From JAJCYL01 sp963664285 (GTDB taxonomy: Bacteria > Bacteroidota > Bacteroidia > Cytophagales > Cyclobacteriaceae), in NCBI GenBank assembly GCA_963664285.2, contig CAXXNX010000030.1, positions 1-64,000 on the forward strand: 64,000 nucleotides of DNA, given 5' to 3'. The position numbers and the translations under genes were made by a program. This document shows positions 21,905-32,070 of this stretch, piece by piece; within the stretch, counting starts at the first letter, position 1, and each line of letters begins with the position of its first letter. The notes beneath the pieces were generated by a model, which was given only the letters and a program-made list of their open reading frames with translations, was not told the DNA's origin and ran no database searches.

Positions 21905-22909
21905 ATGTCAAAAAACTACACACATCTCAGTATTGATCAAAGGTATCAAATTGAAGCATTATTGAAAACAGGAGCTACTCAAAAGGAGATTGCCTGTATC
22001 GTTCATTTTCACCCGTCTACGATCTCACGTGAGCTTAAGCGAAATGTGGGTTCAAGAGGTAGGGGAGCTGGTGTCTATCGAACAGCAAATGCACAAAGGA
22101 GGACCAATCTTCGTCATCAAGAAAAGCCAAAAAGAGTGATTTTCACCAAACCCATGAAAGACTGGATAGTTAACCGGCTCCAAGAAGATAGATGGAGTCC
22201 TGAATTGATCAGCCATCAGGGAAAGAAAACGAGAGAATGTCCACTTAGCCATGAATGGATTTACCAATGGATATGGGAATGTAAGCACACCAACCGCCAG
22301 GAGAACCAAGAATACAAACAACTATACACATATCTAAAACATGGCAAACGAAGGCGCAAACGAGGAAACAGAAAAGATCGTAGAGGTATTATCCCGAATA
22401 GGGTATCAATTGAACAGCGACCCCAGATCATTAACAAAAGGGAACGATTGGGAGATATAGAAGTCGATTTAATGATGGGTAAAAACCACAAAGGCTCTTT
22501 GTTGGTGATGACAGACCGAGCAAGTCTTTTTACCAGAATCAGAAAGATGCACAGTAAAAATGCCGATCAAATGGCCGAAGCTATTGTGGAGGAACTCTCT
22601 CAGGATAAACACAAACTGGAAACACTCACTTTTGATAATGATATGGCATTTTCTAAACATGAGTTGATTGCTCAATCCCTTGATGTGGATGCCTATTTCA
22701 CTCGTCCCTATACTAGTCAGGATAAAGGGACAGTTGAAAATAGGATTGGGGTAATCAGAAGGTTTTATCCTAAGAAAACAGATATTAGATTTGTTACAGA
22801 GGAGCAAATCAAAGTTGTTGAAAACAAAATCAATGAACGCCCTGTTAGAAAATTTAATTACCTAAACGCAAAGCAAGTGCTACAAAGGAAAATTGCACTT
22901 ATTACTTGA
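21905..22909 (+). CDS. IS30-family transposase (intact)
   Basis: 334 aa from ATG 21905 (the upstream GTG at 21884 is in frame but less likely). N-terminal helix-turn-helix (YTHLSIDQRYQIEALLK...TQKEIA...HPSTISRELKRN), then the DDE core: GDIEVDLMMGKNHKGSLLV (first Asp), LTFDNDMAFSKHE (second Asp) and DKGTVENRIGVIRRF (Glu). It ends in a basic tail before the right terminal repeat. The damaged copies at 36682 and 47.9-48.7 kb are nearly identical, so this is the likely source of active enzyme in the window. Confidence 0.93.
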   Translation: MSKNYTHLSIDQRYQIEALLKTGATQKEIACIVHFHPSTISRELKRNVGSRGRGAGVYRTANAQRRTNLRHQEKPKRVIFTKPMKDWIVNRLQEDRWSPELISHQGKKTRECPLSHEWIYQWIWECKHTNRQENQEYKQLYTYLKHGKRRRKRGNRKDRRGIIPNRVSIEQRPQIINKRERLGDIEVDLMMGKNHKGSLLVMTDRASLFTRIRKMHSKNADQMAEAIVEELSQDKHKLETLTFDNDMAFSKHELIAQSLDVDAYFTRPYTSQDKGTVENRIGVIRRFYPKKTDIRFVTEEQIKVVENKINERPVRKFNYLNAKQVLQRKIALIT

Positions 22910-22974
22910 ACTTACATTTCTATTACGTACAATTTTTCATCAATAATTTGGTAGTGAACTCAGCCAATTCCCAA

Positions 22975-24561
22975 CTATTCAGAAGTTTCTATCGGTTTAA
23001 CAGGATTGGGCAATAAATACCGTTTTGCAAGCTCTGTAAACTCGCCAACCTGATTTTCTTCCCAAGCTTTATCATAATTGTATTCCTTTGCTAAAATCTC
23101 AGCAACTTTTGGGGCAATTCTGATACTTTCGGCCGCATCTAAGAATAATGCCCTGGTTCTCCTTGATAAAACATCTTCTACATTTCGAGCAAATTCGTTT
23201 CTAAATGCCCAGACTACCTGCGCTTTTGAAATTTTCAATTCTTCGCTTACCCATTCATTTAAACCTGCATTGTTATTGGTGAGCTCTTTTATTTTTTCTT
23301 CGTCGGCCCCGTAAAAATGAAGGGGGTCATTAATGTCGACATTTTCCTTATATCCATGTAAATGCAAATTTATTGTAACAGATTTTTTCTTAGGCAAATC
23401 GGCAATCCGAACAGCTTTGTTTATAACCTCTTCTCCCATCTGGCGATAGGTCGTCCATTTGCCGCCAATCACAGTAATTAACCCTGATTCTGATTGATAG
23501 ATTTTATGCCCCCTGGATATTTCCTTGGTTTTCCCTCCCTCTTCTGCGGCAGCTAAAGGCCTCAGTCCGGCAAAAACACTTTTCACATCAGAACGACTTG
23601 GCTTTTTGGTCAAATATCTACCTGCTGTTTCTAGGATGAAATCAACTTCCTCTGCTGTCGCCATTGGCTCTATAGAAGTATTTTCTATGGGAATATCTGT
23701 GGTGCCTAATATAACTTTATCGTACCAGGGAACAGCAAACAGAACTCTGCCATCTTTTGTTTTAGGAATCATCAATGCATGTTTTGATGGTAAAAATTCT
23801 TTATCTACAACTACATGCACTCCCTGACTTGGCTGTACTATCACTTTTGCACCGGGATTATCCTTTTGTAGAATCTTATCAACAAAAACACCCGTTGCAT
23901 TAATCACAGACTTTGTATTTATTTTGTATTCGATGCCAGTTTCCCCGTCTTTAGCAATAACTCCACTGATCTTTCCATCGGTTTTAAGAGGTTCAATGAC
24001 CTTCATATAATTCAACGCGATTCCTCCATTATCAAAAATGGTTTGAACCATGTTTATTCCCAGTCTAGAATCATCAAACTGGCCATCATGGTACAATACA
24101 CTACCTCTTAAGTTTTGATTATTTATGGTTGGTATTTTTAATACTGTTTCGCTTTTTGATTGAGGTAATGACCTTCCAAAACTTAGCTTTCCAGCTAATA
24201 AATCATACATAGTCAAGCCAATAGTGAAAAATGGAATGGCCCACCAGGAATATGAGGGGATTAAAAACGAAATATTCGATACTAAATGCGGGGCATTTTT
24301 ACGCAACAGACCTCTTTCTCTCAACGCCTCAAAAACCAAAGAAATATTACCCTGTGCCAGGTACCTTACACCACCATGAACCAGTTTTGTGCTTCTGCTT
24401 GAAGTTCCCCTTGTAAAGTCATATTGCTCTAAAAGGATTGTTTTATAATCCCGCGTCACTGACTCAATAGCCGCTCCCAAACCGGAAGCGCCTCCCCCAA
24501 TGATTGCAACATCCCATGTGATATTAGGATGAAGTTTAGATAAGATAATTTCTCTTTTCAT
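22975..24561 (-). CDS. glpD: FAD-dependent glycerol-3-phosphate dehydrogenase
   Basis: 528 aa. Oxidises sn-glycerol 3-phosphate to dihydroxyacetone phosphate at the membrane and passes electrons to quinone. FAD-binding Rossmann motif VAIIGGGASGLGAAIE at about residues 18-33; substrate and flavin region RGTSSRSTKLVHGGVRYL; GLRPLAAAEEGGKTKEISR and VIGGKWTTYRQMGEEV near the middle; C-terminal DAO domain ending in an extended helical region, giving the usual family length. It stands alone, with no glpF or glpK next to it. The region between it and the divergent BNR gene (24562-24783) should hold both promoters, but none could be recognised with confidence. Confidence 0.93.
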   Translation of the reverse strand: MKREIILSKLHPNITWDVAIIGGGASGLGAAIESVTRDYKTILLEQYDFTRGTSSRSTKLVHGGVRYLAQGNISLVFEALRERGLLRKNAPHLVSNISFLIPSYSWWAIPFFTIGLTMYDLLAGKLSFGRSLPQSKSETVLKIPTINNQNLRGSVLYHDGQFDDSRLGINMVQTIFDNGGIALNYMKVIEPLKTDGKISGVIAKDGETGIEYKINTKSVINATGVFVDKILQKDNPGAKVIVQPSQGVHVVVDKEFLPSKHALMIPKTKDGRVLFAVPWYDKVILGTTDIPIENTSIEPMATAEEVDFILETAGRYLTKKPSRSDVKSVFAGLRPLAAAEEGGKTKEISRGHKIYQSESGLITVIGGKWTTYRQMGEEVINKAVRIADLPKKKSVTINLHLHGYKENVDINDPLHFYGADEEKIKELTNNNAGLNEWVSEELKISKAQVVWAFRNEFARNVEDVLSRRTRALFLDAAESIRIAPKVAEILAKEYNYDKAWEENQVGEFTELAKRYLLPNPVKPIETSE

Positions 24562-24783
24562 TCATTCCCTCAAAGGAAGTATGATTTGCTTGGTATTTTA
24601 GACTTCGAGGTTAGATAAAATGTACTTGTTCAACCAGTTTTTGAATAAGGGATCGATGAATAGTATATTATTCATTTCGACATCATGGTGTTACTTAGCG
24701 TAAAGGTAAGTATTTACACCAATGGCTTTTTATTCCTTGACCCTTGATTTAAATTGAAATATTTAGACCTAAACTCATTTCCT

Positions 24784-27700
24784 ATGAAGGCTTTCAAATC
24801 TGTAACCATTGGCGCATTACTTTCTTTCTTAATAATTAATTCGGAACTCTTTGCGCAGAAATCCTATGATGACTCCTTTTTTAATGGGACGAAGTGGAGG
24901 AATATTGGCCCCAAGAGAGGGGGGAGGTCATTGGCAGTATCTGGTAGCCCCGGTCGACGAAATGAATATTACTTTGGAGCAGTTGGTGGCGGTTTGTGGA
25001 AGACAACAGATGCAGGTCAAAACTGGAAACCGGTTACAGATGGCCAGATGAAAAGCTCTTCAGTGGGTGCAATTGCAGTAGCTGAAACCAACCCTGATAT
25101 AATTTATTTGGGGATGGGTGAGACGGAGTTAAGGGGGAATATTATGCAGGGGGATGGAATCTATAAAACTACAGATGGCGGGAAAACCTGGAGAAATGTT
25201 GGACTTCAGGAAACACAGGCCATCGCAAAAGTACGTGTTCATCCTACCAACCCGGATATAGTCTATGTTGCGGCATTAGGTCATCCTTATGGTAAAAATG
25301 AAGAGCGGGGTGTTTTTCGATCAAAGGATGGCGGAAATAACTGGGAAAAGGTAAAGTATGTAAGTGATCAAACCGGTACAATTGACCTGGTGATTGATAG
25401 AACTGACCCGAAAATTTTGTATGCCTCGTTTTGGCAGGTTTATAGATCGCCCTATAAAATGTGGGGAGGTGGGCCGGAATGTGGTTTATATAAATCTACA
25501 GATGGGGGTGATACCTGGACTGAACTGACTACAAACCCAGGGATGCCTGAAGCACCCATTGGAAAGATAGGAGTATCGGTTTCACCTGTAAACCCACAGA
25601 GAGTTTTTGCTCAGGTAGAAGCCAATGAAGGCGGTCTTTTCCGTTCAGACAATGGAGGTGCAACCTGGCAGAAGGTCAATGACGAACGAAAACTCAGGCA
25701 ACGGGCATTTTATTATTCAAGAGTTTATGCCGATACACAAGATCCTGATGTTGTTTATATCCTGAACGTTAGATTTTGGAAATCAGTTGATGGGGGTAAA
25801 ACCTTTGACCTGGAAATAGATACACCGCATGGTGATCATCATGATATGTGGATCGACATTAATGATCCTGAACGAATGATTGTTGCCACAGATGGCGGTG
25901 GATCGGTCTCCATCAATAGTGGTCAGACCTGGACAGATCAAGATTATCCTACTTCCCAGTTTTATCACATTATGACCACCAGTGACTTCCCATACCATGT
26001 TTGCGGTGCCCAGCAAGACAATTCAACTATGTGCATTCCAAGTGAGGGTTGGGGCTTTAAGCAGGCCAGGGGGCCATCAACTGAGCATTATTATCCCGTT
26101 GGTGGCGGTGAAAGCGGTTATATAACTCAGGATCCGAAAGACCTTGATATTTTTTATGCGGGTAGTCAGGGAGCACTATTAACCCGCTATGATAGAAGTA
26201 ATGGTCAGAAAAGGGATTTGCAGGTTTATCCCAGGTTCTTTTCCGGAGACCCTTCTAGTGACTTGCCTGAACGATGGCAATGGACTTTTCCCATTATATT
26301 TTCTCCCGTAGATAACAATCGCTTATATACTTGCTCTCAACATGTTTGGTATTCAACAAATGGGGGTCAAAGCTGGGAAAAAATTAGCCCTGATCTTACT
26401 ATCGCAGATCCTGCTACATTAGGTAAAACCGGTGGAGTCATTACTAAGGATATGAATGGCCCCGAGATCTATGCTACCGTGTTTGCGTTAGCGCCATCTT
26501 ATCATGATGTCAATACCATTTGGGCCGGTTCAGATGATGGATTAATTCATATTACCAGGGATCATGGAAAGAATTGGGAGAATGTTACACCTTCTGGTAT
26601 GATAAAAGACACCAGGGTCAGCATTATTGAGGTTTCCAAACACAATCCAGGCACAGCTTACGTGGCTGCCAAACGTTATCAAATGGATGACCGGAAACCA
26701 TATCTATGGAAAACATCGGACTATGGGAAAAGCTGGAAGAAAATTGTAAATGGTATAAGATCAGATGACTTTCTTCACGTAATAAGAGAAGATCCAACCA
26801 GACCTGGCCTTCTTTATGCGGGAGGTGAACACCAGGCATGGGTTTCATTTGATGACGGTGATAACTGGCAATCCTTGCAGATCAATATGCCCGATACGCA
26901 AGTGACAGACTTGAGCGTGACAGAAAAGGATTTGGTTGCAGGCACTCATGGTCGTTCGGTTTTCATACTTGATGATATTGCTCCAATAAGAGAAATGAGT
27001 GAAGCTGTAGAGGGTAAGTCAGTTCATCTCTATAAACCTTATGCGGCATACAGAAGAGTGCAGGATGCTGTAATTCAATATTATCTGGCGGATGAGGTTG
27101 ATGAGGTTTGGATTGAAGTACTTGATGAACAAGGTAACCTGGTAGAAAAGTTTGTTGGCAATGAACCTGAAGTCAAAGAAGAAAATGATCCGGTGGCCAG
27201 ATGGTTAGGCGCTCTTCCTAAAGCACCTACCACCGCTTCAGGACTCAATCGTTGGGAATGGAAATTGAGATATCCGGGCGCAACATCTTTTGATGGTATG
27301 ATAATCTGGTCTGCCAGGCCTCAATTGGGACCATGGGCCCCTCCGGGATTCTATCAAATAAGATTAACCGTGGGAAAAGAAGTTCAAACACAATCTTTCG
27401 AGGTTCGTCTCGACCCCAGACAAAAAGATGTGGTGCTTGCTGATGTTAATGAGCAGTTCCAATTGGCTATGCAGATTCGTGATGAAACCACTAAGGCCAA
27501 TGAGGCCGTGATCAAGATAAGGGATATTAAAGGCCAGTTAGAAGAGCAACTTAATGGCGCCGGTAAATCACTAAAAAGAACAGCTGATCAGTTTTTAGAG
27601 AAAGTCAGCGCTGTTGAGCAAGAACTTTATCAAGTGAAAAACCGCAGTAACCAGGATCCACTTAATTACCCAATAAAGGTTAATAACCGTTTGGCATATT

Positions 27701-27879
27701 TGAGGAAGAGCCTTGAAAGCGGCGATGGAGCCCCTACGGATGGTTCCAGGAAAGTATTCAAGGAGCTACAAAAGGAATTGAAGGGTTACCTGGACCAGCT
27801 GGATTATTATTTAAAAAATGAGCTAATCAAAGTAAATGAGGAACTTAAAAAATCTAAAAAAGAGCAGATAGTTATATGA
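24784..27879 (+). CDS. Secreted BNR/sortilin-type beta-propeller protein
   Basis: About 1,031 aa from ATG 24784, chosen over the in-frame TTG at 24754 because a signal peptide (MKAFKSVTIGALLSFLIINS, then ELFAQ) starts there. The mature part opens with GTKWRNIGPKRGGRSLAVSG and carries many BNR/Asp-box repeats (GLWKTTDAGQNWKPV, GIYKTTDGGKTWRNV, GVFRSKDGGNNWEKV, GLYKSTDGGDTWTEL). These form two seven-bladed propellers like the VPS10/sortilin group. The last 300 residues are a beta domain followed by charged helices (about residues 910-1020). Bacteroidota often label this family as glycosyl hydrolase, but no catalytic residues can be assigned and the function is unknown. A strong terminator follows. 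Confidence 0.85.
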   Translation: MKAFKSVTIGALLSFLIINSELFAQKSYDDSFFNGTKWRNIGPKRGGRSLAVSGSPGRRNEYYFGAVGGGLWKTTDAGQNWKPVTDGQMKSSSVGAIAVAETNPDIIYLGMGETELRGNIMQGDGIYKTTDGGKTWRNVGLQETQAIAKVRVHPTNPDIVYVAALGHPYGKNEERGVFRSKDGGNNWEKVKYVSDQTGTIDLVIDRTDPKILYASFWQVYRSPYKMWGGGPECGLYKSTDGGDTWTELTTNPGMPEAPIGKIGVSVSPVNPQRVFAQVEANEGGLFRSDNGGATWQKVNDERKLRQRAFYYSRVYADTQDPDVVYILNVRFWKSVDGGKTFDLEIDTPHGDHHDMWIDINDPERMIVATDGGGSVSINSGQTWTDQDYPTSQFYHIMTTSDFPYHVCGAQQDNSTMCIPSEGWGFKQARGPSTEHYYPVGGGESGYITQDPKDLDIFYAGSQGALLTRYDRSNGQKRDLQVYPRFFSGDPSSDLPERWQWTFPIIFSPVDNNRLYTCSQHVWYSTNGGQSWEKISPDLTIADPATLGKTGGVITKDMNGPEIYATVFALAPSYHDVNTIWAGSDDGLIHITRDHGKNWENVTPSGMIKDTRVSIIEVSKHNPGTAYVAAKRYQMDDRKPYLWKTSDYGKSWKKIVNGIRSDDFLHVIREDPTRPGLLYAGGEHQAWVSFDDGDNWQSLQINMPDTQVTDLSVTEKDLVAGTHGRSVFILDDIAPIREMSEAVEGKSVHLYKPYAAYRRVQDAVIQYYLADEVDEVWIEVLDEQGNLVEKFVGNEPEVKEENDPVARWLGALPKAPTTASGLNRWEWKLRYPGATSFDGMIIWSARPQLGPWAPPGFYQIRLTVGKEVQTQSFEVRLDPRQKDVVLADVNEQFQLAMQIRDETTKANEAVIKIRDIKGQLEEQLNGAGKSLKRTADQFLEKVSAVEQELYQVKNRSNQDPLNYPIKVNNRLAYLRKSLESGDGAPTDGSRKVFKELQKELKGYLDQLDYYLKNELIKVNEELKKSKKEQIVI

Positions 27880-27884
27880 GACGT

Positions 27885-27922
27885 AGACTTCGGAAGTTTT
27901 AAAAACTTCCGAAGTCTTTTCC
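27885..27922 (+). terminator. Rho-independent terminator after the BNR protein gene
   Basis: Perfect 16-bp inverted repeat, AGACTTCGGAAGTTTT and its complement, with almost no loop, followed by TTTT. It starts six bases after the stop codon of the BNR gene. The symmetry allows it to act on both strands. Confidence 0.85.
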
Positions 27923-28019
27923 TCCTTTCGCTTTTGTTTGTGTTGTCACCAACAACCACTTGGACCGTTCGTAGTGTTGTTGCCGTCCATCATTCACCTT
28001 AAGCTCAACTTAGACTTAA

Positions 28020-29640
28020 CCCGAAAAATTCATAGTAGACAATAAAAAACAGGCATAAATTGCTTATATTGAGATAGTTAGACAACAAAATAAGCAATTA
28101 ATTTATGCCTGAATATAAGGAAAAAGATACCGTATTTTATCGAGGAAAACAAGCTTTTAAATTTGATTTTTCAGCATCAGCGATTAGCTCAGACGGAGCG
28201 ATATTGTTAAGTGAAAAAGTAGAGAGAAAGACTGGTCTATTAAAAAGCTTCGCCGCACTGATTCCTGACTATCGAAACCCCTTTTTTATCGAATACACTT
28301 ATGAAGAAATGCTTCGCCAACGGGTGTTTTTAATGATGCAGGGCTATCAGGATTGCAATGACGAACAAAAACTCCGAGAGGATCCGGTGATCCGTAAAGT
28401 ACTAGATAGCGGATTATGTTCCCAGCCTACTTTAAGTCGATTTGAAAACAAGGCCGATCGGAGTCTGATCTACCAGATGAGTCAATGGTTTGTAGACCGT
28501 TATGTAGAGGAGTTGAAAGAGAAGACTGGTCAAATCATCATTGATGTAGATGGTACCGATGACCCTACTCATGGATCCCAACAACTCAGTTTGTATAATG
28601 GCTATTATGGGCAGACTATGTACCATGAGTTGTTCTTTAAGGACGGGAACACCGGTCAGGTCATTTTACCAGTACTACGTCCGGGCAATTGTCACTCCAA
28701 CAAATGGTTTGTGGCCTTATTGAAAAGGATTGTCATTAAAATCAGAAAAAAACTGCCCTCAGTAAAGATCCTTATTCGAGCGGATAGTGGCTTTTCAGGA
28801 GCATCTTTTTATCGGATAGCTAAGCAGTTTGACCTTCAATTTTGTTTAGGTATTAGTAGTAATGAAGTTTTAAAGACTTTTACCAAACAGACTATCATTG
28901 AAGTAAAAAAGGAATATGCTTCAAAAATCATCAAACATCAAGAGTTTGTTGGCCCGTTTACTTACCAGGCCAAAAGCTGGGATCGTTCTGAAAAGCTGTA
29001 CGCCAAAGTGGAGTCTACCGGAAAAGGAATGAATGTCCGTTACTTTGTGAGCAACTTTGAAGCGATGACCGCTCAACAGATTTACTTTGATTTTTATGTC
29101 AAGCGAGGTGATGCCAGTGAAAATCGAATAAAGGAACTCAAAAACATGACTTATTCCGACCGGCTTTCCTGTCATCGCTACTGGGCCAATTTCATGCGTT
29201 TAATCATCGCTACCCTCTGTTATGAAATGTTCCGGCAGATTAAATTATTAATTGCCAAAACAAAACACCACTTTGCTAAACGATGGCAAGTGGACAATAT
29301 CCGGCTTTACCTGATGAAGGTTGGGGCGTGCCTGAAAGAAAGGAAAAGATCATTGACAATACAATTCTCAAGAGCCTTTAGATATCAATACCTGCTGGGC
29401 GATTTGCTTACGGTGAACTGACCGATCAGTTAAACAGTTTGGTTTAATCAAAAAAATGTTCTTCCATAAGAACACAATAGAGCTTTGACTGAAAATTGAA
29501 AAATTCTAACAAAAAAACGCTCTAATGTCCTTTGAAATCCAGAAACCTGGTTGATCTTCAAATTAATACATACACTCCAATCAAAAATAGTTAGCAACCC
29601 ATTATTAATCCCAAAATTGGTGGCCTATGAATAATGCGGG
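28020..29640 (+). mobile_element. IS1380-family element, copy 3 (intact)
   Basis: Full 1,621-bp copy with TTAA outside both ends (28016-28019, 29641-29644). It lies between the BNR gene terminator and the M48 protease gene, in what looks like intergenic sequence. It differs from copy 2 at only a few scattered bases, one of them changing GGACAG to GGGCAG inside the transposase without altering the protein. Confidence 0.95.
28105..29421 (+). CDS. IS1380-family transposase (copy 3, intact)
   Basis: 438 aa, identical in predicted sequence to the transposases at 7220 and 37642. All three catalytic blocks (DVDGTDDPTHG, IRADSGFSG, ASENRIKELKNM) are present and the frame is unbroken. Start ATG lies 85 nt inside the element end. 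Confidence 0.95.
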   Translation: MPEYKEKDTVFYRGKQAFKFDFSASAISSDGAILLSEKVERKTGLLKSFAALIPDYRNPFFIEYTYEEMLRQRVFLMMQGYQDCNDEQKLREDPVIRKVLDSGLCSQPTLSRFENKADRSLIYQMSQWFVDRYVEELKEKTGQIIIDVDGTDDPTHGSQQLSLYNGYYGQTMYHELFFKDGNTGQVILPVLRPGNCHSNKWFVALLKRIVIKIRKKLPSVKILIRADSGFSGASFYRIAKQFDLQFCLGISSNEVLKTFTKQTIIEVKKEYASKIIKHQEFVGPFTYQAKSWDRSEKLYAKVESTGKGMNVRYFVSNFEAMTAQQIYFDFYVKRGDASENRIKELKNMTYSDRLSCHRYWANFMRLIIATLCYEMFRQIKLLIAKTKHHFAKRWQVDNIRLYLMKVGACLKERKRSLTIQFSRAFRYQYLLGDLLTVN

Positions 29641-29771
29641 TTAAGTTGGTCACAAGACCAAATGGGGCTGTAGAATTATAATTTTGAGTTAGAAATAATA
29701 GTAATTCATGAAGGACGTTCTTAATACTTAATCCTTTGGATTTTTGCAGTATTAATTTATTTATTTGTGTT

Positions 29772-30602
29772 ATGAAAAGAATTATTGCTTTATCACAGCG
29801 AGTTTTATTGCTTTTATTTCTCATTTCAGTGGGTAGTTGCGGAGGCGATGGAGAAGGTGGAAGATTATTTGAAACACTTACAGGATTGACACCAGCAAAT
29901 GATGTGGAATTGGGACGACAAGTAAGTGAGCAAATCAACGCAAGCCCGGATGACTACCCGCTCCTTGATGAGCAGGAATTCAGCTCTAGTTATGCTTATC
30001 TAAACGCCATGAAGGATGATATACTAACGAGTGATGATATCATCTATGGCGATCTTTTTGCCTGGGAGTTAAAGATCATTGCTGACGACAATACACTTAA
30101 TGCATTTGCTACTCCGGGAGGGTATATTTATGTCTATACGGGCTTAATAAAGTTTCTTGATAAGGCGGATGACCTGGCTGGCGTTACGGGTCATGAAATA
30201 GCTCATGCAGATCAAAGGCACTCATCTGATCAAATAAAAGAAGAATTTGGTCTCACATTGCTTTCCCAGATTTTATTGGGAGGTAGTGGTGATGGAATTG
30301 CTCAAATTGCTTCTCAAATAGGCGGCTTGGCCTTCAGTCGGGCTGATGAATCAGAGGCTGACGAATATTCAGTGATTTATTTGGGAGATACTGATTATGC
30401 CTGCAATGGCGCTGCTGCGTTCTTCCAGAAATTAATTGATAACAACCAAACTGGTGGCACCCCGGAGTTCTTGAGCACTCATCCCAATCCGGATAATAGG
30501 GTAGAAGACATTAACGCAAAAGCGAATACTGATGGTTGCAGCACGGATCTCATTACTGAAACGGGAATGACCTATGCAGATTTCAAAGCAAGCTTACCCT
30601 AA
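29772..30602 (+). CDS. M48-family zinc metalloprotease, lipoprotein
   Basis: About 276 aa from ATG 29772, preferred over the upstream in-frame start at 29736 because the lipoprotein signal begins there (MKRIIALSQRVLLLLFLISV, then GSC). Zinc-binding HEIAH occurs in LAGVTGHEIAHADQRHSSDQ, with a third ligand likely in ADESEADEYSV. Upstream blocks NAFATPGGYIYVYTGLIKFL and the late STHPNPDNRVEDI are family hallmarks shared with LoiP/BepA-type proteases that maintain envelope proteins. Expected at the periplasmic face of a membrane. Flanked by IS1380 copy 3 and IS1595 copy 2, but the gene itself is whole. Confidence 0.9.
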   Translation: MKRIIALSQRVLLLLFLISVGSCGGDGEGGRLFETLTGLTPANDVELGRQVSEQINASPDDYPLLDEQEFSSSYAYLNAMKDDILTSDDIIYGDLFAWELKIIADDNTLNAFATPGGYIYVYTGLIKFLDKADDLAGVTGHEIAHADQRHSSDQIKEEFGLTLLSQILLGGSGDGIAQIASQIGGLAFSRADESEADEYSVIYLGDTDYACNGAAAFFQKLIDNNQTGGTPEFLSTHPNPDNRVEDINAKANTDGCSTDLITETGMTYADFKASLP

Positions 30603-30613
30603 TTAACAATAAC

Positions 30614-31689
30614 AGCTAAGTTCTAATTATAACAGTATTTTGTTTAAATAGCTCATACAGATGATAGGCTTGATCCGTTAATAGCATAGTCAGAAACCAT
30701 TGTTTCAAAGTTGTTTTACTCTCTCTTATTCGGTCAGCATAAGCATACCAATTCAGGTAGTTTTGCAAATATTTGGAACTGACACCATTGAATGGGCGTA
30801 AGAATGTCCTAAGTTGAGTGTGAACATTGTTTACTTTTTGCAGATGGATTGTTTTATCATCTCTATCCACATGATCTTTGGCCAATAGCGCTTTGTGCTT
30901 TATGGAGGGGTTGTCTTTGGCAAAAGCCTTATAAGAAGGGTGCTTATCTGTAATCAAGGTTGCACCGTAGGCCAACTTCCCATCCAATGCCTTTGAAATT
31001 TCTTCTTTGCTCAGCCGTTTTGATGCAACAGCTTTAAGGTACTTCTCCCCCTTGCGTTCAACCGCTGTTACTACCTGGACAACTGTGACCTCTTCCTTTC
31101 CCATATTCCGTATGAAATCGTTTCCCCTCTTTCTTGCTGCCCTATCTAAATTTCGACTGCCCTTGTTGTTAAGTGCCAGTTCCAATTCATCACATTCTAC
31201 TTCCGAGGATAACTGTTCGGGAACAAACTCATTTAGTGAACTCCAATATCTTATGCCGCCAGTCGAAGCTTGTCTGGATGCTTATTCCGATTTGTTTTGC
31301 TATCTTTTTTATCGGCATGCCCTGCTCCATGCAGCGCAGATAAGATTGCCATTTTGATTTAAGCTTGATGTCATACAAAGGTGTCCCTGTTGTTTCACTG
31401 TACCATCTTTTACATTCATTGCACTGATACATCTGCACACCTTTTTGTCTGCCCCTCTTATATACCTTCTCGCTTGTGCAATTTGGACAGGGTTTCTTCT
31501 TTCTTTTCTCTGCTATTTGTTGTTGAGCGGCAATCAATACTTTGCCTTGTAATTCCTGCTCCTGGAGCAACTCATCCAACAATTCGGTTTGGGAACTTAT
31601 CGGCAATTGTGCAAATAAATTTTTGATCTCTTGACTTGATATCATATAGCGAAGATAATAATAATTGCTGTGTTATTTAGAACTTAGCC
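30614..31689 (-). mobile_element. IS1595-family element, copy 2
   Basis: 1,076 bp on the minus strand, with the same terminal repeats as copy 1. The 8 bases outside the two ends (ACAATAAC and ATAATTAG) do not match, unlike copy 1. One flank is the tail of the M48 gene and the other is a fragment of a carbohydrate-active gene, so the element may mark a recombination junction or a very old insertion. Confidence 0.9.
30616..31645 (-). pseudogene. IS1595-family transposase, copy 2, frameshifted
   Basis: Same protein as at 3801. The N-terminal part (31645-31229) keeps the zinc ribbon CPNC/CNEC and the helix-turn-helix. An extra C near 31241 (CTCC where copies 1 and 3 have CTC) shifts the frame at KILSSLNE. 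The rest, from about 31228 to 30616, is intact and includes the full C-terminus YELFKQNTVIIRT, which the first copy has lost. The stop codon lies inside the terminal repeat. Confidence 0.9.
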
Positions 31690-31865
31690 ATAATTAGTAT
31701 CGTCTGGCACATTGAAAGTGTTGACAATGGCAGTCTTCAATGACTGGGGTTTAGCCGTACCAATTCGGACAACTCCCAGGGAATAATGTTCGATCCTCAG
31801 TCTGCGGGTAGCCGGTATACCACATGTGATAGGTGTCACCCTCTTTTAAGATATAGCCTCTTTCA
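31690..31865 (-). pseudogene. Carbohydrate-active (GH43/GH130-like) protein, internal fragment
   Basis: The minus strand reads ERGYILKEGDTYHMWYTGYP, the kind of blade sequence found in five-bladed-propeller glycosidases of the GH43/GH32/GH130 type, then shifts frame near 31790 and continues HYSLGVVRIGTAKPQSLKTA to the IS1595 boundary. The N-terminal half of the same gene is at 33572-33790; the IS5-like element lies between. The 3' part of the gene is lost at IS1595 copy 2. Family assignment is tentative. Confidence 0.55.
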
Positions 31866-32070
31866 GGGCGTCCTTGAAAATTAGTTCAGCGAGAAGAAAG
31901 AGGGGTTAAAAATGGGATCAGGATTTTCAATAGAGGAGAGATTGATCATCATACTGATTACCTGCTCTTGAAAGAGTACAATTTTTGTTACAAAATAGAG
32001 TTTGAAAGTGCGTTTTTGGTGTATAGACATAGTGCTTCCTTTGAAGTAGAAAACGACTTTTGTTTTTTAG

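Larger units (their letters stand above)
21807..22916 (+). mobile_element. IS30-family element, copy 1 (intact)
   Basis: 1,110-bp element with 26-bp imperfect inverted ends (21 of 26 positions match; the inner core AATAAGTGCAATT is perfect). TTT lies directly outside both ends (21804-21806, 22917-22919), consistent with a 3-bp target duplication. Boundaries were set by comparing the right end with copy 2 and the left end with copy 3. It lies between the binding lipoprotein and glpD and does not break a recognisable gene. Confidence 0.9.

Noticed and set aside
30606..31697. Target-site duplication for IS1595 copy 2
   Set aside because: The flanking octamers agree at only about 5 of 8 AT-rich positions, which is not better than chance here.
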